In this document: positions 42,185 to 51,898 of the stretch, piece by piece
Position numbering within the stretch: position 1 is the stretch's first letter
Layout: each line of letters begins with the position of its first letter
Source: Okeania sp. SIO2C9
GTDB taxonomy: Bacteria; Cyanobacteriota; Cyanobacteriia; Cyanobacteriales; Microcoleaceae
Length of the DNA: 64,000 nt
Reading direction: 5' to 3'
Assembly (NCBI RefSeq): GCF_010672455.1
Contig: NZ_JAAHGO010000003.1
Span: 273,495 to 337,494, forward strand
The notes under the pieces: model-generated
What the model saw: the letters and a program-made list of their open reading frames with translations, nothing else
Databases searched by the model: none
Told to the model about the DNA's origin: nothing
Made by a program: the position numbers and the translations under genes

Positions 42185-42365
42185 AAAAAATCAGGTATCA
42201 AACCTCCCTTTTTAAGGTTATAAAAAGTGGTCGTTACCAGAGATATTCTGCATTCTTCGGGTTTCTTCGCTATATCGAATTAACCAAGAGAAAAGAAAAT
42301 TATGCATCTTCTCGTCTCGCTATTGTAGAAGCTACTGTTAACTTAATTGACCCCTAGTTTATTAA
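42185..42365. other. Inverted family A remnant and a short C-terminal coding scrap
   Basis: 42190-42300 is a rearranged inverted family A copy (ttaaggttataaaaagtggt ... ccaagagaaaag). 42304-42357 reads ASSRLAIVEATVNLIDP then stop, possibly the tail of a lost gene; too short to name. Confidence 0.4.
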
Positions 42366-42401
42366 AATAAAAACCAGACTCTTGAAAATTCAAGAACCTG
42401 G
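42366..42401 (-). terminator. Rho-independent terminator after psb34
   Basis: On the minus strand, CCAGGTTCTTGAA pairs with TTCAAGAGTCTGG (13-bp stem, 2-nt loop), followed by TTTTTATTTT. It lies about 30 bp downstream of the psb34 stop. Confidence 0.9.
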
Positions 42402-42431
42402 TCGAGTCTTTAAATAATTTTTACTTAAAGT

Positions 42432-42605
42432 TTAAGCAGAAACAGAAAAAGCAACAAATACTAAACTACCTACTAATACAGCTCCTAGAGTTCCTAAAAC
42501 TAGATAGTTCATTTGTTGTTTTTGATCTGGAGCGTCCGCTTGATACATTTTTGGCTCTGCAGCAAAATTATTTAGACGTCCACCTTCTTCTGTTGTATAT
42601 GGCAT
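42432..42605 (-). CDS. psb34: Psb34 (ssl1498-family) photosystem II assembly protein
   Basis: A 57-residue single-helix protein: MPYTTEEGGRLNNFAAEPKM, then YQADAPDQKQQMNYLVLGTL and the membrane helix GAVLVGSLVFVAFSVSA. The pattern (E-G-LNNFA-EP-MY----P---QQ-NY---G) is that of the ssl1498 light-harvesting-like family, now called Psb34, which binds the CP47/PSII intermediate near HliA/B. Start ATG 42605 is preceded by AAAGGATC on the minus strand. It ends in a strong terminator. It lies 73 bp downstream of thiG and is probably separately expressed. Confidence 0.9.
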   Translation of the reverse strand: MPYTTEEGGRLNNFAAEPKMYQADAPDQKQQMNYLVLGTLGAVLVGSLVFVAFSVSA

Positions 42606-42678
42606 GATTTAAGATCCTTTATTTTTTTTTTATCTTTACCTATCTTAACATAGATTTGGCGAATATAGGAAATTATTA

Positions 42679-43515
42679 CTAGCTTTGAGCCGAATTAATT
42701 CTTCCAGTCAATGGTGAAGAGGCGATCGCATAATCTTTTTTGGGTATCCTTCCTGCTAAATAAGCCAAACGTCCTGCTTCTGTCGCCATTTCCATTGCTT
42801 TGGCCATTAATGATGGATTTTTCGCTAGAGCGATCGCTGAATTAATTAGTAAGGCATCTGCTCCCATTTCCATTGCTTGAGTTGCTTCACTGGGAGTACC
42901 AATTCCTGCATCGACTACCACGGGAACCTTAATATTGTCAATAATTATTTGAATATTAGCTGCATTTTGGATTCCCTGGCCAGAACCTATAGGGGAACCG
43001 AGAGGCATAACTGTGACACAACCAGCTTCTTCAAGTCTTTTGGCTAATAGTGGGTCAGCATTTATATAGGGTAAAACCGCAAAACCCTCTTTTATTAATT
43101 GTTCTGCTGCCTGTAGTGTACCGATAGGGTCTGGGAGTAAATACTTAGGATCCGGAATAACTTCCAGCTTGACAAAATTATTATCTTCTTGACCCAATAA
43201 TTTAGCCATTTCTCGTCCCAGTCTGGCAACTCTCACAGCATCTTCAGCAGTTTGACAACCTGCGGTATTTGGCAACATCCAGATTTTTGTCCAGTCTATA
43301 GCTTCTGCCAAACCTTCGTGACCAGGAGCTTGAGTTTGTACCCGTCGTACTGCCACAGTTACTATTTCACATCCACTAGCTTCTATACTTTGCTGCATTT
43401 TTTCTATGCTGGGATATTTGCCTGTACCTGTCATTAGACGGGAGTTAAATTTTTTACCTGCGATAATTAGAGGTTGTTCTGGAGTTTGTGTAGTTAGTTT
43501 TTCTACTGTCTGCAT
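42679..43515 (-). CDS. thiG: Thiazole synthase ThiG
   Basis: A 278-residue TIM-barrel enzyme that forms the thiazole phosphate of thiamine from deoxyxylulose phosphate, dehydroglycine and ThiS thiocarboxylate. Motifs: [44 protein letters not shown], the Schiff-base Lys (K116 in [18 protein letters not shown]), [14 protein letters not shown] and [20 protein letters not shown]. Neither thiS nor thiO is adjacent, and I see no TPP-riboswitch core in the 150 bp upstream. Minus strand; start ATG 43515. Confidence 0.95.
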   Translation of the reverse strand: MQTVEKLTTQTPEQPLIIAGKKFNSRLMTGTGKYPSIEKMQQSIEASGCEIVTVAVRRVQTQAPGHEGLAEAIDWTKIWMLPNTAGCQTAEDAVRVARLGREMAKLLGQEDNNFVKLEVIPDPKYLLPDPIGTLQAAEQLIKEGFAVLPYINADPLLAKRLEEAGCVTVMPLGSPIGSGQGIQNAANIQIIIDNIKVPVVVDAGIGTPSEATQAMEMGADALLINSAIALAKNPSLMAKAMEMATEAGRLAYLAGRIPKKDYAIASSPLTGRINSAQS

Positions 43516-43556
43516 TGTTTAATTTTGATATGTACAACTATTGTAAATTTTTTATT

Positions 43557-43646
43557 TCAATCCCAGTTTTTATGTTTATCGGAAGCTACAGAAGATGAAG
43601 ATATTTCTGGTATTGCTTCTGGGGAAAGTTCCTGAATACTCAGTTG
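43557..43646 (-). pseudogene. C-terminal scrap of an unknown gene
   Basis: A minus-strand frame reads QLSIQELSPEAIPEISSSSV then ASDKHKNWD and stop, immediately upstream of thiG. Its upstream part runs into the tandem repeat array at 43650. No family recognised; it may be the end of a gene truncated by the repeats. Confidence 0.35.
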
Positions 43647-43649
43647 CGC

Positions 43650-44580
43650 AGCGGAACGGATGTTCTATCGTTTCTGAGCAAGGAATTTTAGTTGAATAAA
43701 AAGTCATGCGTAGGGGCGAACGACCCCTTATAGTCTTTATAATATCACAAAAATTGTGAGAATCCAGCCAAAAATCATTTTACGCCCTGATTTTTTTCGG
43801 AGCTTCACAGAATGAAAAAGTTAGTTATTTTCCACGCTAGGAGGTTTATAGATGGAAAGATTAGATGATAGGAAAAGCCAACGGATGTTCTATCGTCTAT
43901 GAGTAAGGCGTCTATGAGCAAGGAATTTTAGTTGAATAAAAAGTCATACGTAGGGGCGAACGACCCCTTATAGTCTTTATAGTATCACAAAAATTGTGAG
44001 AATCCAGCCAAAAATCATTTTACGCCCTGATTTTTTCTGGAGCTTCACAGAATGCACAAGTTAGTTATTTTCCACGCTAGGAGGTTTATAGATTGAATGT
44101 TTAGATGATAGGAAGAACCAACGGATGTTCTATCATCTCTGAGCAAGGAATTTTAGTTGAATAAAAAGTCATGCGTAGGGGCGAGCAACCCCTTATAGTC
44201 TTTATGATATCACAAAAATTGTGAGAATGCAGCCAAAAATCATTTGACACCCTGATTTTTTTTGGAGCTTCACAGAATGAAAAAGTTGGTGATTTTCCAC
44301 GCTAGGAGGTTTATAGATGGAAAGATTAGATGATAGGAAAAACCAACGGATGTTCTATTGTCTCTGAGCAAGGAATTTTAGTTGAATAAAAAGTCATGTG
44401 TAGGGGCGAACGACACCTTATAGTCTTTATGATATCACAAAAATTGCGAGAATGCAGCCAAAAATCATTTGACGCGCTGATTTTTCTGAAGCTTCACAGA
44501 ATGAAAAATTTAGTGTTTTTTCACGCTAGGAGGTTTATAGATGGAAAGATTAGATGATAGGAAAAACCAGCATTTATTTA
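43650..44580. repeat. Direct tandem array of a 225-240-bp unit, about four copies
   Basis: Each unit has aacggatgttctat, gagcaaggaattttagttga, cgtaggggcgaacgaccccttatagtc, a perfect hairpin TCACAAAAATTGTGA, cagccaaaaatcatttgac, ggagcttcacagaatg, ccacgctaggaggtttatag and gattagatgatagg. The ggagcttcacag box starts at 43799, 44039, 44264 and 44488 (steps of 240, 225 and 224); a partial fifth is at about 44767 beyond a MITE. No conserved open frame across units. Function unknown. Confidence 0.88.
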
Positions 44581-44760
44581 GGATTTGCTGAAAAAGTCTT
44601 TTTTAAGGAGTAGGGGAGTAGGGGAGATTTTTTTTAACCAACTATGTGCCCAAAATACCAACTTTTTGAGCATGAAGAGCTGAAAGCCAGGTATTTTTTA
44701 AAGACCAAAAATTGCTTAAACCTTTATATGTAAATACTTTGAGATTTAATCAGCAAACCC
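44581..44760. mobile_element. MITE family 2 copy, TSD TATTTA
   Basis: Starts GGATTTGCTGAAAAAGTCTTTT and ends TTTAATCAGCAAACCC; TATTTA is on both sides (44575-44580 and 44761-44766). It landed within the last unit of the tandem array. Confidence 0.88.
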
Positions 44761-44969
44761 TATTTAAAGCTTCACAGAATGCAAAAGTTAGTGCTAGCTG
44801 ACATAGCAGTCTAAGGGAATAAATTTTCTGATTCTAGTCTTAAAAAGAGGGCAGTATTTTTCAATCTTTTTCCTGTATTGCCCCTATTCCAGATTACTCA
44901 ACTGACATTTTAAGGTATTATTTCTCAAGCCTAAAAAACTTAATACCAAGTAAATTCTATAATTAATTA

Positions 44970-45203
44970 TTGCTCTGCTGATTAAATCTAAAAGCATTGA
45001 CATCTAAATACTTTAGCCTTTTTATGGTCTTTAAAAAGCGCACCTGTTTCAGTCTAAAGCACTCAAAAAGTTAGTATTTTAGGCTCATAGTTAGGCTAAA
45101 AAATCAAGGTACAATTCTTACTTCTACCTTCTCTAAATTCCCATTTCTCTTGTCTCCAGTATAGCTGTCGCCTACCCCTACTAAAAGACTTTTCAGCAAA
45201 CCC
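44970..45203. mobile_element. MITE family 2 copy (left end decayed), TSD TAATTA
   Basis: Right end TTTTCAGCAAACCC followed by TAATTA (45204-45209). The left end is altered (TTGCTCTGCTGATTAAAT) after TAATTA at 44964-44969. The right-hand target copy contains the stop codon of the PhyH-type gene, so the insertion sits exactly at that gene's end. Confidence 0.75.
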
Positions 45204-45206
45204 TAA

Positions 45207-46076
45207 TTAACCATAAGCACCATGAGGTAAAAATCCCAAAATTCTCTTCAATCTTTCATCTGCTTCTTCATAACAATGACTAGGCATCTGATAATTCATA
45301 AATGGTGCATATTTATGTCCAACTAATCTTTTCCCATAAGTAATTTGTGTAATGTAGCGGGTGACAGAAGATGAATTTCTAGAACCTCTATGCCAAACTT
45401 GATTGTTAAAACAAACTGCAGTACCCATTCCTCCCAGACAACTATGAATTTTATCTTCATATCCTAAAATATTGGCATCACAAAACTTACCAAACAGATG
45501 TGAACCTGGAATAACTTGGGTTGGTCCGTTGTCTGGAGAAAATACATCAGTTAAGTAATAATTAACGGAAAATGCTAGAACATTCAAGCGAATATTGTTT
45601 AGGGGTTTACCATCAAGAGAAAGAACGTGTGGTGTATCATCTTGATGCCAGGCATTTTTTGCTAATCCATCAGTTTGAGGAGGAACTTTAAAAGAATTAT
45701 TGTGGATAACATGAACAACATTAGCATTAGGAATTCTATCATTTCTTGAGTAACCTGTTCCATTTGCTCCACCGATTAAATGTTCTGCAAATGTAACAAT
45801 TGGTTCCATGGCAAACAAGTCTAGATTATCTCGGGAATGCTCAAACATTCGCTCCATTATTTTAATTGATGTGTAAGCTTTTGCTACTGGATTAGACCTA
45901 TCAAATTTTTCTTCTTCAGTTTTCTTTAAAATTTTATCTAAGTCATTTCTAAGAAGTTCACATTTTTCAGGTGTTAATACATTAGGAATGACTAGAAAAC
46001 CATTAGTATGAAAATCTTCAATCCATATATTTAATTGTTCTGTTGATGGAGTTTTATCAGCTAAATATTCAGGCAT
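45207..46076 (-). CDS. Phytanoyl-CoA dioxygenase (PhyH)-family Fe(II)/2-oxoglutarate oxygenase
   Basis: A 289-residue non-haem oxygenase. The iron-binding HxD is in NAWHQDDTPHVLSL. The distal His is in AVCFNNQVWHRGSRNSS, with an Arg in that motif for 2-oxoglutarate. The N-terminal helix region is FHTNGFLVIPNVLTPEKCEL. PhyH-family enzymes hydroxylate or halogenate diverse small molecules; the substrate is not evident and no biosynthetic neighbours are adjacent. The stop codon overlaps the 6-bp target duplication of the MITE ending at 45203, so a few terminal residues may have been changed. Confidence 0.85.
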   Translation of the reverse strand: MPEYLADKTPSTEQLNIWIEDFHTNGFLVIPNVLTPEKCELLRNDLDKILKKTEEEKFDRSNPVAKAYTSIKIMERMFEHSRDNLDLFAMEPIVTFAEHLIGGANGTGYSRNDRIPNANVVHVIHNNSFKVPPQTDGLAKNAWHQDDTPHVLSLDGKPLNNIRLNVLAFSVNYYLTDVFSPDNGPTQVIPGSHLFGKFCDANILGYEDKIHSCLGGMGTAVCFNNQVWHRGSRNSSSVTRYITQITYGKRLVGHKYAPFMNYQMPSHCYEEADERLKRILGFLPHGAYG

Positions 46077-46415
46077 TTTTTCTCATTATTTTTTATAAGT
46101 GTTAATGGCTTTGTTGCACGAAAGTATATAGCTGCCGCACTTGCTCCGCATATGTACTTCATCACGCGCGCAAACTGCTGTAACTATTGGACAATAGATG
46201 AATAGAACACTAATGTTTGACAGAAAAAAGCTGAAACTTTTACCTGTAAAAGCTTTGAGGTTTAATCAGCAGAGCAATAACTATTGGACAATAGATGAAT
46301 AGAACATTAATAATCGCGAAAGATAGCGATATAGCTGCGGAATGGATGATAAGAACGCTACTTTCATGGAACAAAGCCAGTGTTAATTATTAATTACTTT
46401 AGGATAAAAAATAAG

Positions 46416-46806
46416 GAAAAAGTAGGGAGTAAGCCGGGTTCTGTTCCCTTAACTGAAACCAGCTAAGAGGGCAGTTATCTATCTGGGATGCCTGTTACCA
46501 GACACCTCTAGCGGTACACTTAACAACGGAGCTGGAAAAAGACCAACCATTGCTCCTCCGACCTTGCTCCCCGCCGGGGTTTACCGAGCCAGTACCTCAC
46601 GATACTGCTGGTGCGCTCTTACCACACCTTTGCACCCTTACCTCAGAGACTTGAATAATATCTCATCTCCAGGGCGGTATTTTTCTGTGGCACTATCCTC
46701 ACGATCGCTCGCACTGGGCGTTATCCAGCAAGCTTGGTCTTTTGGGAGCCCGGACTTTCCTCAGACCCAAGATATTGAGTCCGCAACTGCCTCGCCTACT
46801 TTATTC
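46416..46806 (-). ncRNA. rnpB: RNase P RNA (rnpB), bacterial type A
   Basis: Read on the minus strand it has the universal P4 5' half GAGGAAAGTCCGGGC (CR-I), GGTAAGGGTGCAAAGGTG, AGAGCGCACC, GGCTCGGTAAACCCC (CR-III region) and, near the 3' end, GGGAACAGAACCCGGCTTA (P4 3' strand, CR-V). Length about 390 nt matches cyanobacterial rnpB. It trims tRNA 5' leaders. Plus-strand frames across it are not genes. The precise ends are estimated. Confidence 0.95.
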
Positions 46807-46841
46807 CTATATTTACAATATATTATCAAATAGTACCAATT

Positions 46842-46963
46842 TTATCTGAGGCTACATAGAAGTGTTAGGTGGTAGGTGGTAGGTGTTAGGTTTTAGGTTT
46901 TAGGTCTTAGGTCTTAGGTGTCATACCAATTTTATCTAAGGTGGCACAGAATTATGAAATTTA
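46842..46963. repeat. Dispersed TACCAATTTTATCTGA spacer sequence with a ggtgtta heptamer run
   Basis: The sequence taccaattttatctgaggct is repeated at 46923 and 40921; between the first two is a run of ggtgtta/ggtttta heptamers (46862-46920). Confidence 0.7.
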
Positions 46964-47054
46964 CAGGACTTACGCAGAGACTCTACATATAGCGATAAAG
47001 AATACTATTTACCCCTACAGATGGTGCTTTAAAAGTCAATTTGCGTAAGTCCTG
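46964..47054. mobile_element. MITE family 3 copy (TIR CAGGACTTACGCA), TSD ATTTA
   Basis: 91 bp; ends CAGGACTTACGCA and TGCGTAAGTCCTG. ATTTA flanks it on both sides (46959-46963 and 47055-47059). The paralogous spacer at 40940-40965 (gaaatttattaacttgtcta) lacks the element, confirming both boundary and direction. Confidence 0.9.
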
Positions 47055-47101
47055 ATTTATGAACTTGTCTATCTCAAGCTACAATCAACTCTGATTAAGA
47101 C

Positions 47102-47193
47102 CGGGGCTTACGCAAAGGCACTATATATAGTAGATAAAAACTATAGCACTATGGTATATATGGTGTTTTTGTCGGAAAAATGCGTAAGTCCTG
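47102..47193. mobile_element. MITE family 3 copy, second in the same spacer
   Basis: Ends CGGGGCTTACGCA and TGCGTAAGTCCTG, 92 bp; again absent from the paralogous spacer (about 41000 ctctgattagtatattg). The target duplication is not clear for this copy. Confidence 0.8.
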
Positions 47194-47439
47194 AATATAT
47201 TATTCCATACAACTTAGAAATGAATTTTGTATAAATCACCTATTATTAATTTTTTACCCAGAATAATTTTGATGATGAATATAGAAACAATTAATAGGGA
47301 GTAGTGAGTAGGGAGTAGGGGGAAATTATTGATGAATAAGAGTGCAATAATTGATTGAATTTTTTATTATTGCAGATGTCTATTAGGCATATATCTTAAA
47401 ATTCCAAATCATCTACTATTAATGTAGTAATGTACTTTC

Positions 47440-48748
47440 TTATTTTCTAATTTTTCTAATTCCTACTATCTTGTGGCTACATTTCAACTTTAAAGCTCAC
47501 AAACAGTCTATAGCAATTCTATTTCAGTTGCTGGTCATTGCAGTTATCAGTTATCAGTACCTCTGTAATAAGGAGGCTTTAAATCTTGAATCTTCTCTTT
47601 TTTTATCCCCTTAAAAGGTAAGGCGCATACCCAGAATTTTTCGGTAAAAATATCTGGGAATTTAGGGAACATAAAATAGAGACTAGGGAATAGATAATAT
47701 GGGTAAAAACTTCAGAGTTTTTATATATCCCACTCTTTTTTACAAATCATTTGGCATTGGTATATTCTCAAAAATTCATTGCTCAAACAATATGAATAAA
47801 TTATTGGCTATGAATGTATTCTCATCTTCTGCTTCAATAGTAGTTGAAAGATTTTCAAACTATGTCTAATTCCTACTATCTTGTGGCTATATTTCAATTT
47901 TCAACCTAACAAACAGTCTATAGTAATCCGATTTCTGTTGCGGGTCATTTCAGTTATCAGTGATCAGTACCTCTGTACTAAGGAGGTTTTAAACCTGGAA
48001 TCTTCTGTTTTTTTATCCCCTTAATCGGTAAAAATATCTGAGAATTTAGGGAACAGGGAATAGATAATAGGGAAAAAAGCTTCAGAGTTTTTATCAAAAT
48101 AACATGGGTTTAAAACCCCGAATTTTAAGGCGCAATATTTTTGGAGAGTTGCTCAAAATCCCCGTTACAAAAATAACTTCTGACTTCTAACTTCTGACTT
48201 TGTTAAATATCCCGCTCTTTTTTGCAAATCATTTGGGATTGGTATATTCTCAAAAATTAATTGCTCAAACAATATGAATAAATTATTGGCTATGAATGTA
48301 TCCTCATCTTCTACTTCGATAGTAGTTGAAAGATTTTTGAACTATTAACTACTATCTATCTTGTAGCTAGATTTCAACTTTAAAGCTCACAAAAAGTCTA
48401 TAGCAACCCTATTTCAGTTGCGGGTCATTTCAATTATCAGTTATCAGTTAGCTTCCTATGGTCAGAGCTACGCTAACAGTTATCAGTACCTCTGTAATAA
48501 GGAGGCTTTAAATCTGGAATCTTCTTTTTTTTATCCCCTTAAAAGCTGAGGCACATACCCAGAATTTTTAGGTAAAAATATCTTTGAATTTAGGGAACAT
48601 AAAATAGAGACTAGGGAATAGAGAAGAGGGGTAAAAGCTTCAGGGTTTTTATATATCCCGATCTTTTTTACAAATCATTTGAGATGGTTATATTATCAAA
48701 AATTAATTGCCCAAACAATATGAATAAATTATTGGCTGTGAATATCTC
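47440..48748. repeat. Tandem copies of the corA 3' end plus downstream DNA
   Basis: The last codons of corA (tcttctgcttcaatagtagttgaaag, minus strand) occur in the real gene at 48753 and again at 47825 and 48307, spaced 446 and 482 bp. Each is preceded on the plus strand by caaaaattcattgctcaaacaatatg and followed by taactaccatcttgtggct, ttaaagctcacaaacagtctatagc, a ttatcag heptamer run and cctctgtaataaggaggctt. Thus a unit of about 450 bp including the gene end was duplicated twice. Confidence 0.88.
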
Positions 48749-49915
48749 CTAATCTTCTGCTTCAATAGTAGTTGAAAGATTTTCAAACCATCCTCTTCGC
48801 CAAAAAAAGTAAATCAAACTAATAGCAGTAGAAAACATTATGACTAAGCAAAGAGGATAACCATAATACCAATCTAATTCTGGCATATTCCAAGGAGAAT
48901 CTGCTGGGTCAAAATTCATCCCATAAATTCCGGCGATAAAAGTTAAAGGAATAAAAATTGATGAGATAACAGTTAATAGCTTCATTACTTCATTCATTTT
49001 ATTATTGACAGATGACAAATAAATATCCATTAAATCAGAAGCTAAATCTCTGTAAGTTTCTACTATATCTCTGAGTTGAATTGTATGTTCATAACAATCT
49101 CTAAAATAAACCAATACATCAGGATTGATTAAATTACTACCATCTCGAATCAGAATATTAATTGCTTCTCTTGATGACCAAATAGCTCGACGTAGTGTTA
49201 ATAATTCTCGCCTCAGTTTATAGATTTTTTGCATGGTATGACGGTCTGGTTTAAATACTACTTCATCTTCTAATATCTCTATCCGTTCTCCATACTCTTC
49301 TAATACAGGAAAAAATCCATCAATAATTGTATCTACTAGAGAATAAGCTAAATAATCTACTTTTTGTTTCCGAATAATTCCTCGATTATTTTTGATTCTT
49401 TCTCGTACAGGTTTCAGACAATCATATTCAGGATTTTCTTGGACTGTGATTAAATGTTTTTCTCCTAAAATAATACTTACTTGCTCTTTGTCAAATGGTT
49501 CTGAATCTGATTTTATTCTGACCATCCAGGTAATAATTATGAGTTGATTTTTGTCATGTATAACTTTAGGTCTTTGTGGCACATTAACAATATCTCCAAC
49601 ACTCAGAGGATGTATTTGAAATACTTTTGCCATCTGTTGCCAAGATGTTTTATTGCCCAAACCAAGTACATTAATCCAAGAAACTGATTCTGATTTTAGG
49701 TAGGGAATACAAACTTCTGGGTTTACTATTTTTATTCTGGTAGCTATATTTTCTGTATAATCTATCAGAGCCATCTCTGGTGGTGGAGCATCAGGTTCTA
49801 AATTGAGAGTTCCAGGTAAATCTTCTGGATCGTCATAATAATAGTCAACATAAGATTCTTCTTCCTCTGAAGGTAATTCATTAGGATTAGGTTGTATATT
49901 GATTGAATGTGCCAT
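48749..49915 (-). CDS. corA: CorA-type magnesium/cobalt transporter
   Basis: 388 residues. The large N-terminal cytoplasmic domain (ESVSWINVLGLGNKTSWQQM; SIILGEKHLITVQE) is followed by long helices. The C-terminal pair of membrane helices is separated by the signature YGMN (IFIPLTFIAGIYGMNFDPAD), then YPLCLVIMFSTAISLIYFFWRRGWF. The pentameric channel takes up Mg2+ and sometimes Co2+/Ni2+. The acidic N-terminal 35 residues (DYYYDDPEDLPG) are an extension seen in cyanobacterial CorA. Its 3' end is repeated twice downstream. Start ATG 49915. Confidence 0.93.
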   Translation of the reverse strand: MAHSINIQPNPNELPSEEEESYVDYYYDDPEDLPGTLNLEPDAPPPEMALIDYTENIATRIKIVNPEVCIPYLKSESVSWINVLGLGNKTSWQQMAKVFQIHPLSVGDIVNVPQRPKVIHDKNQLIIITWMVRIKSDSEPFDKEQVSIILGEKHLITVQENPEYDCLKPVRERIKNNRGIIRKQKVDYLAYSLVDTIIDGFFPVLEEYGERIEILEDEVVFKPDRHTMQKIYKLRRELLTLRRAIWSSREAINILIRDGSNLINPDVLVYFRDCYEHTIQLRDIVETYRDLASDLMDIYLSSVNNKMNEVMKLLTVISSIFIPLTFIAGIYGMNFDPADSPWNMPELDWYYGYPLCLVIMFSTAISLIYFFWRRGWFENLSTTIEAED

Positions 49916-50680
49916 AATTTGAAAATTTGAAAATTATAAGTACTACTTCTAACAATTTTAAGTTTGATAAATAAAGTGATATAAGGTGATTTTCTTTGAA
50001 CTTTACTTTTTTGATATAAAGAGATTGAAATATATTTTTAAATTGACGTTATCTCTGTACTTGTTTGTGCAGCATAACAAATGGAAACTCAGAAATAGGA
50101 AGTCACAATTCAAAAGTTTTTTCCTACCGCGATAATTTTAGGTTAGTACTCTCTATTTCCAGATTGAGAAATAGGTTCAACAATTAATAATTAATAATTA
50201 CCTCTTCTTTTCAAGGAGAGGATTGACGCTTAAGGAATTTTTTTTCTTTTGTCTTGGTCGATTGGATATGGCGAGGAGATATTGCCATCCATCGAGGGTT
50301 TTTCTCCTTTATAAGGAGAGGCTTTAAACCTTAATTATTCGGTAATGCGACCCCCCTATAAATCTCATTTTAGCGGTTGAAAATTAGTGGTGAGTAATAA
50401 CCTCCCAATAATTTTAACTTCTGACTTTCGGTCCGAATGCTGCACAAAAACACTTGTGATTTCTGACTTCTTGAATCCTTCTTATGTTTAATTTTGACAA
50501 TGGGAAAACTTAAAAAACTTATATAGCGTTTCTCAAATTAGTGAGATACAGTTATCTTTTTGTCTTTTTATTTCCTGTTCCCTATTCCCTGTTCCCTGTT
50601 CCTTGTTCCCTATTCCCTCAAACCTAAAATTTTATACCTCACGCTTTTTGGGAATTGCTATATTTGTATCAAAAATAATT
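49916..50680. other. Spacer with family A element
   Basis: 50180-50345 is a family A element (attaataattacctcttctt ... GGTCGATTGGATATGGCGAG ... ttattcggtaat). 50575-50625 is a ttccctg heptamer run. The sequence aacctaaaattttatacctcac at 50620 also occurs near 27050/60835 in similar form. No gene. Confidence 0.65.
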
Positions 50681-51898
50681 ATGAAAACAAAAAATATTCT
50701 ATTTTTAAGTAATGGTCATGGAGAAGATACACATAATTGTCAAATTATTAAAGCTTTTACAAACATTTGCTCAGATACAACTATATCAGCTATGCCTATT
50801 GTTGGTGCTGGTAATAACTATAAAAATTTAGGAATACCAATTATTGGCCCCACATCAAATATGCCATCAGGGGGTTTTTTTTATTTGAACCCTTTATTAT
50901 TATTTAAAGACTTGGGACAGGGATTAATTAGTTTAACTTGGCGACAGTTACAAATAGTTCGGCAATTTGCGAAAAACTGCGATTTAGTTATGGCTACTGG
51001 AGATATTGTCGTCGCAGCGATCGCTTATTGGACAAAGTTGCCTTATGTGGTGTTTCTTTCGGCGGATTCTAGTTATTATGAAGGTCGAATTAATTTGGGT
51101 TTAATATTGCCAAAGTTACTGAATAATTCTAGATGTTTAAAAGTTTTTGTTAGAGATGCTTTGACTGCAAAAGATTTAAACCGACAAGGAATTAAAAAGG
51201 CAGAATTTGTCGGTACGCCTGTGATGGATAATTTAATTTCTACAGGAAAAGATTTACAGCTTAAACCAGGATTATTTACTATTGGTATTTTACCTGGTTC
51301 TCGTTTACCGGAGGCTGGCATAAATTTATCTTTACTACTTAAATTGGTCAGAGAAATTGTCAAAGTTATGGGAGAAAATGTTTGTCAGTTTCGAGTAGCT
51401 GCTGTTCCTATTTTAATGTCTGAATTAGAAGCCTTTGCACAGCATTCCGCAGGAATCACTAATTTTGAAAATTGGCAATATAAAGCAGGCAAATTTACAT
51501 TTTTAACTGAGGAATGTGGGATAGAAGTAATTTGTTATGAGGATGCTTTTGCCGATATTTTACAACAATCAAATTTGGTAATTGGGATGGCGGGAACTGC
51601 AATTGAACAAGCAGTAGGATTAGGAAAACCTGTGATTACTATTCCCGGTCAAGGTCCTTCATTTACTTATCGATTTGCGGAAGCTCAAACCAGACTTTTA
51701 GGTTGTTCAGTACAGGTTATTGGTAAACAGCCAGCTAATAGTTTTACTCTGCAAGAAGCAGCTCAAAAAGTCAAAGAAACTTTGGCAGATAAGGAGTATT
51801 TAGAAGCTTGTATTCGTAATGGTATTCAAAGGATGGGCAGACCTGGTGGTAGTGAAAAAATAGCTGATTATTTGATGCAATATTTAACTAGGGAATAG
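50681..51898 (+). CDS. Lipid-A-disaccharide synthase-related protein
   Basis: About 405 residues starting MKTKNILFLSNGHGEDTHNC; an in-frame upstream ATG at 50603 lies within repeat sequence and is rejected. The GT-B fold has NGHGED near the start, LVMATGDIVVAAIAYWTKLP, VFVRDALTAKDL, VGTPVMDNL and IGILPGSR. The C-terminal domain shows MAGTAIEQAVGLGKPVITIPGQGPSFTYRFAEAQ, as in LpxB-like family TIGR03492 of cyanobacteria. It is probably a glycosyltransferase of unknown acceptor, since cyanobacteria lack canonical lipid A. Its last 55 codons are duplicated at 54143-54310. Confidence 0.85.
   Translation: MKTKNILFLSNGHGEDTHNCQIIKAFTNICSDTTISAMPIVGAGNNYKNLGIPIIGPTSNMPSGGFFYLNPLLLFKDLGQGLISLTWRQLQIVRQFAKNCDLVMATGDIVVAAIAYWTKLPYVVFLSADSSYYEGRINLGLILPKLLNNSRCLKVFVRDALTAKDLNRQGIKKAEFVGTPVMDNLISTGKDLQLKPGLFTIGILPGSRLPEAGINLSLLLKLVREIVKVMGENVCQFRVAAVPILMSELEAFAQHSAGITNFENWQYKAGKFTFLTEECGIEVICYEDAFADILQQSNLVIGMAGTAIEQAVGLGKPVITIPGQGPSFTYRFAEAQTRLLGCSVQVIGKQPANSFTLQEAAQKVKETLADKEYLEACIRNGIQRMGRPGGSEKIADYLMQYLTRE

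Noticed and set aside
43516..43700. TPP riboswitch upstream of thiG
   Set aside because: No CTGAGA-type thi-box core on the minus strand in the upstream region; instead there is a C-terminal coding scrap and the tandem array.
43650..44580. CRISPR array
   Set aside because: The repeated units are 225-240 bp and continuous, without short repeats separated by unique spacers; no cas genes nearby.
46564..46833. 89-codon plus-strand frame
   Set aside because: It lies over rnpB (RNase P RNA, minus strand), whose conserved P4 and other motifs are clear.
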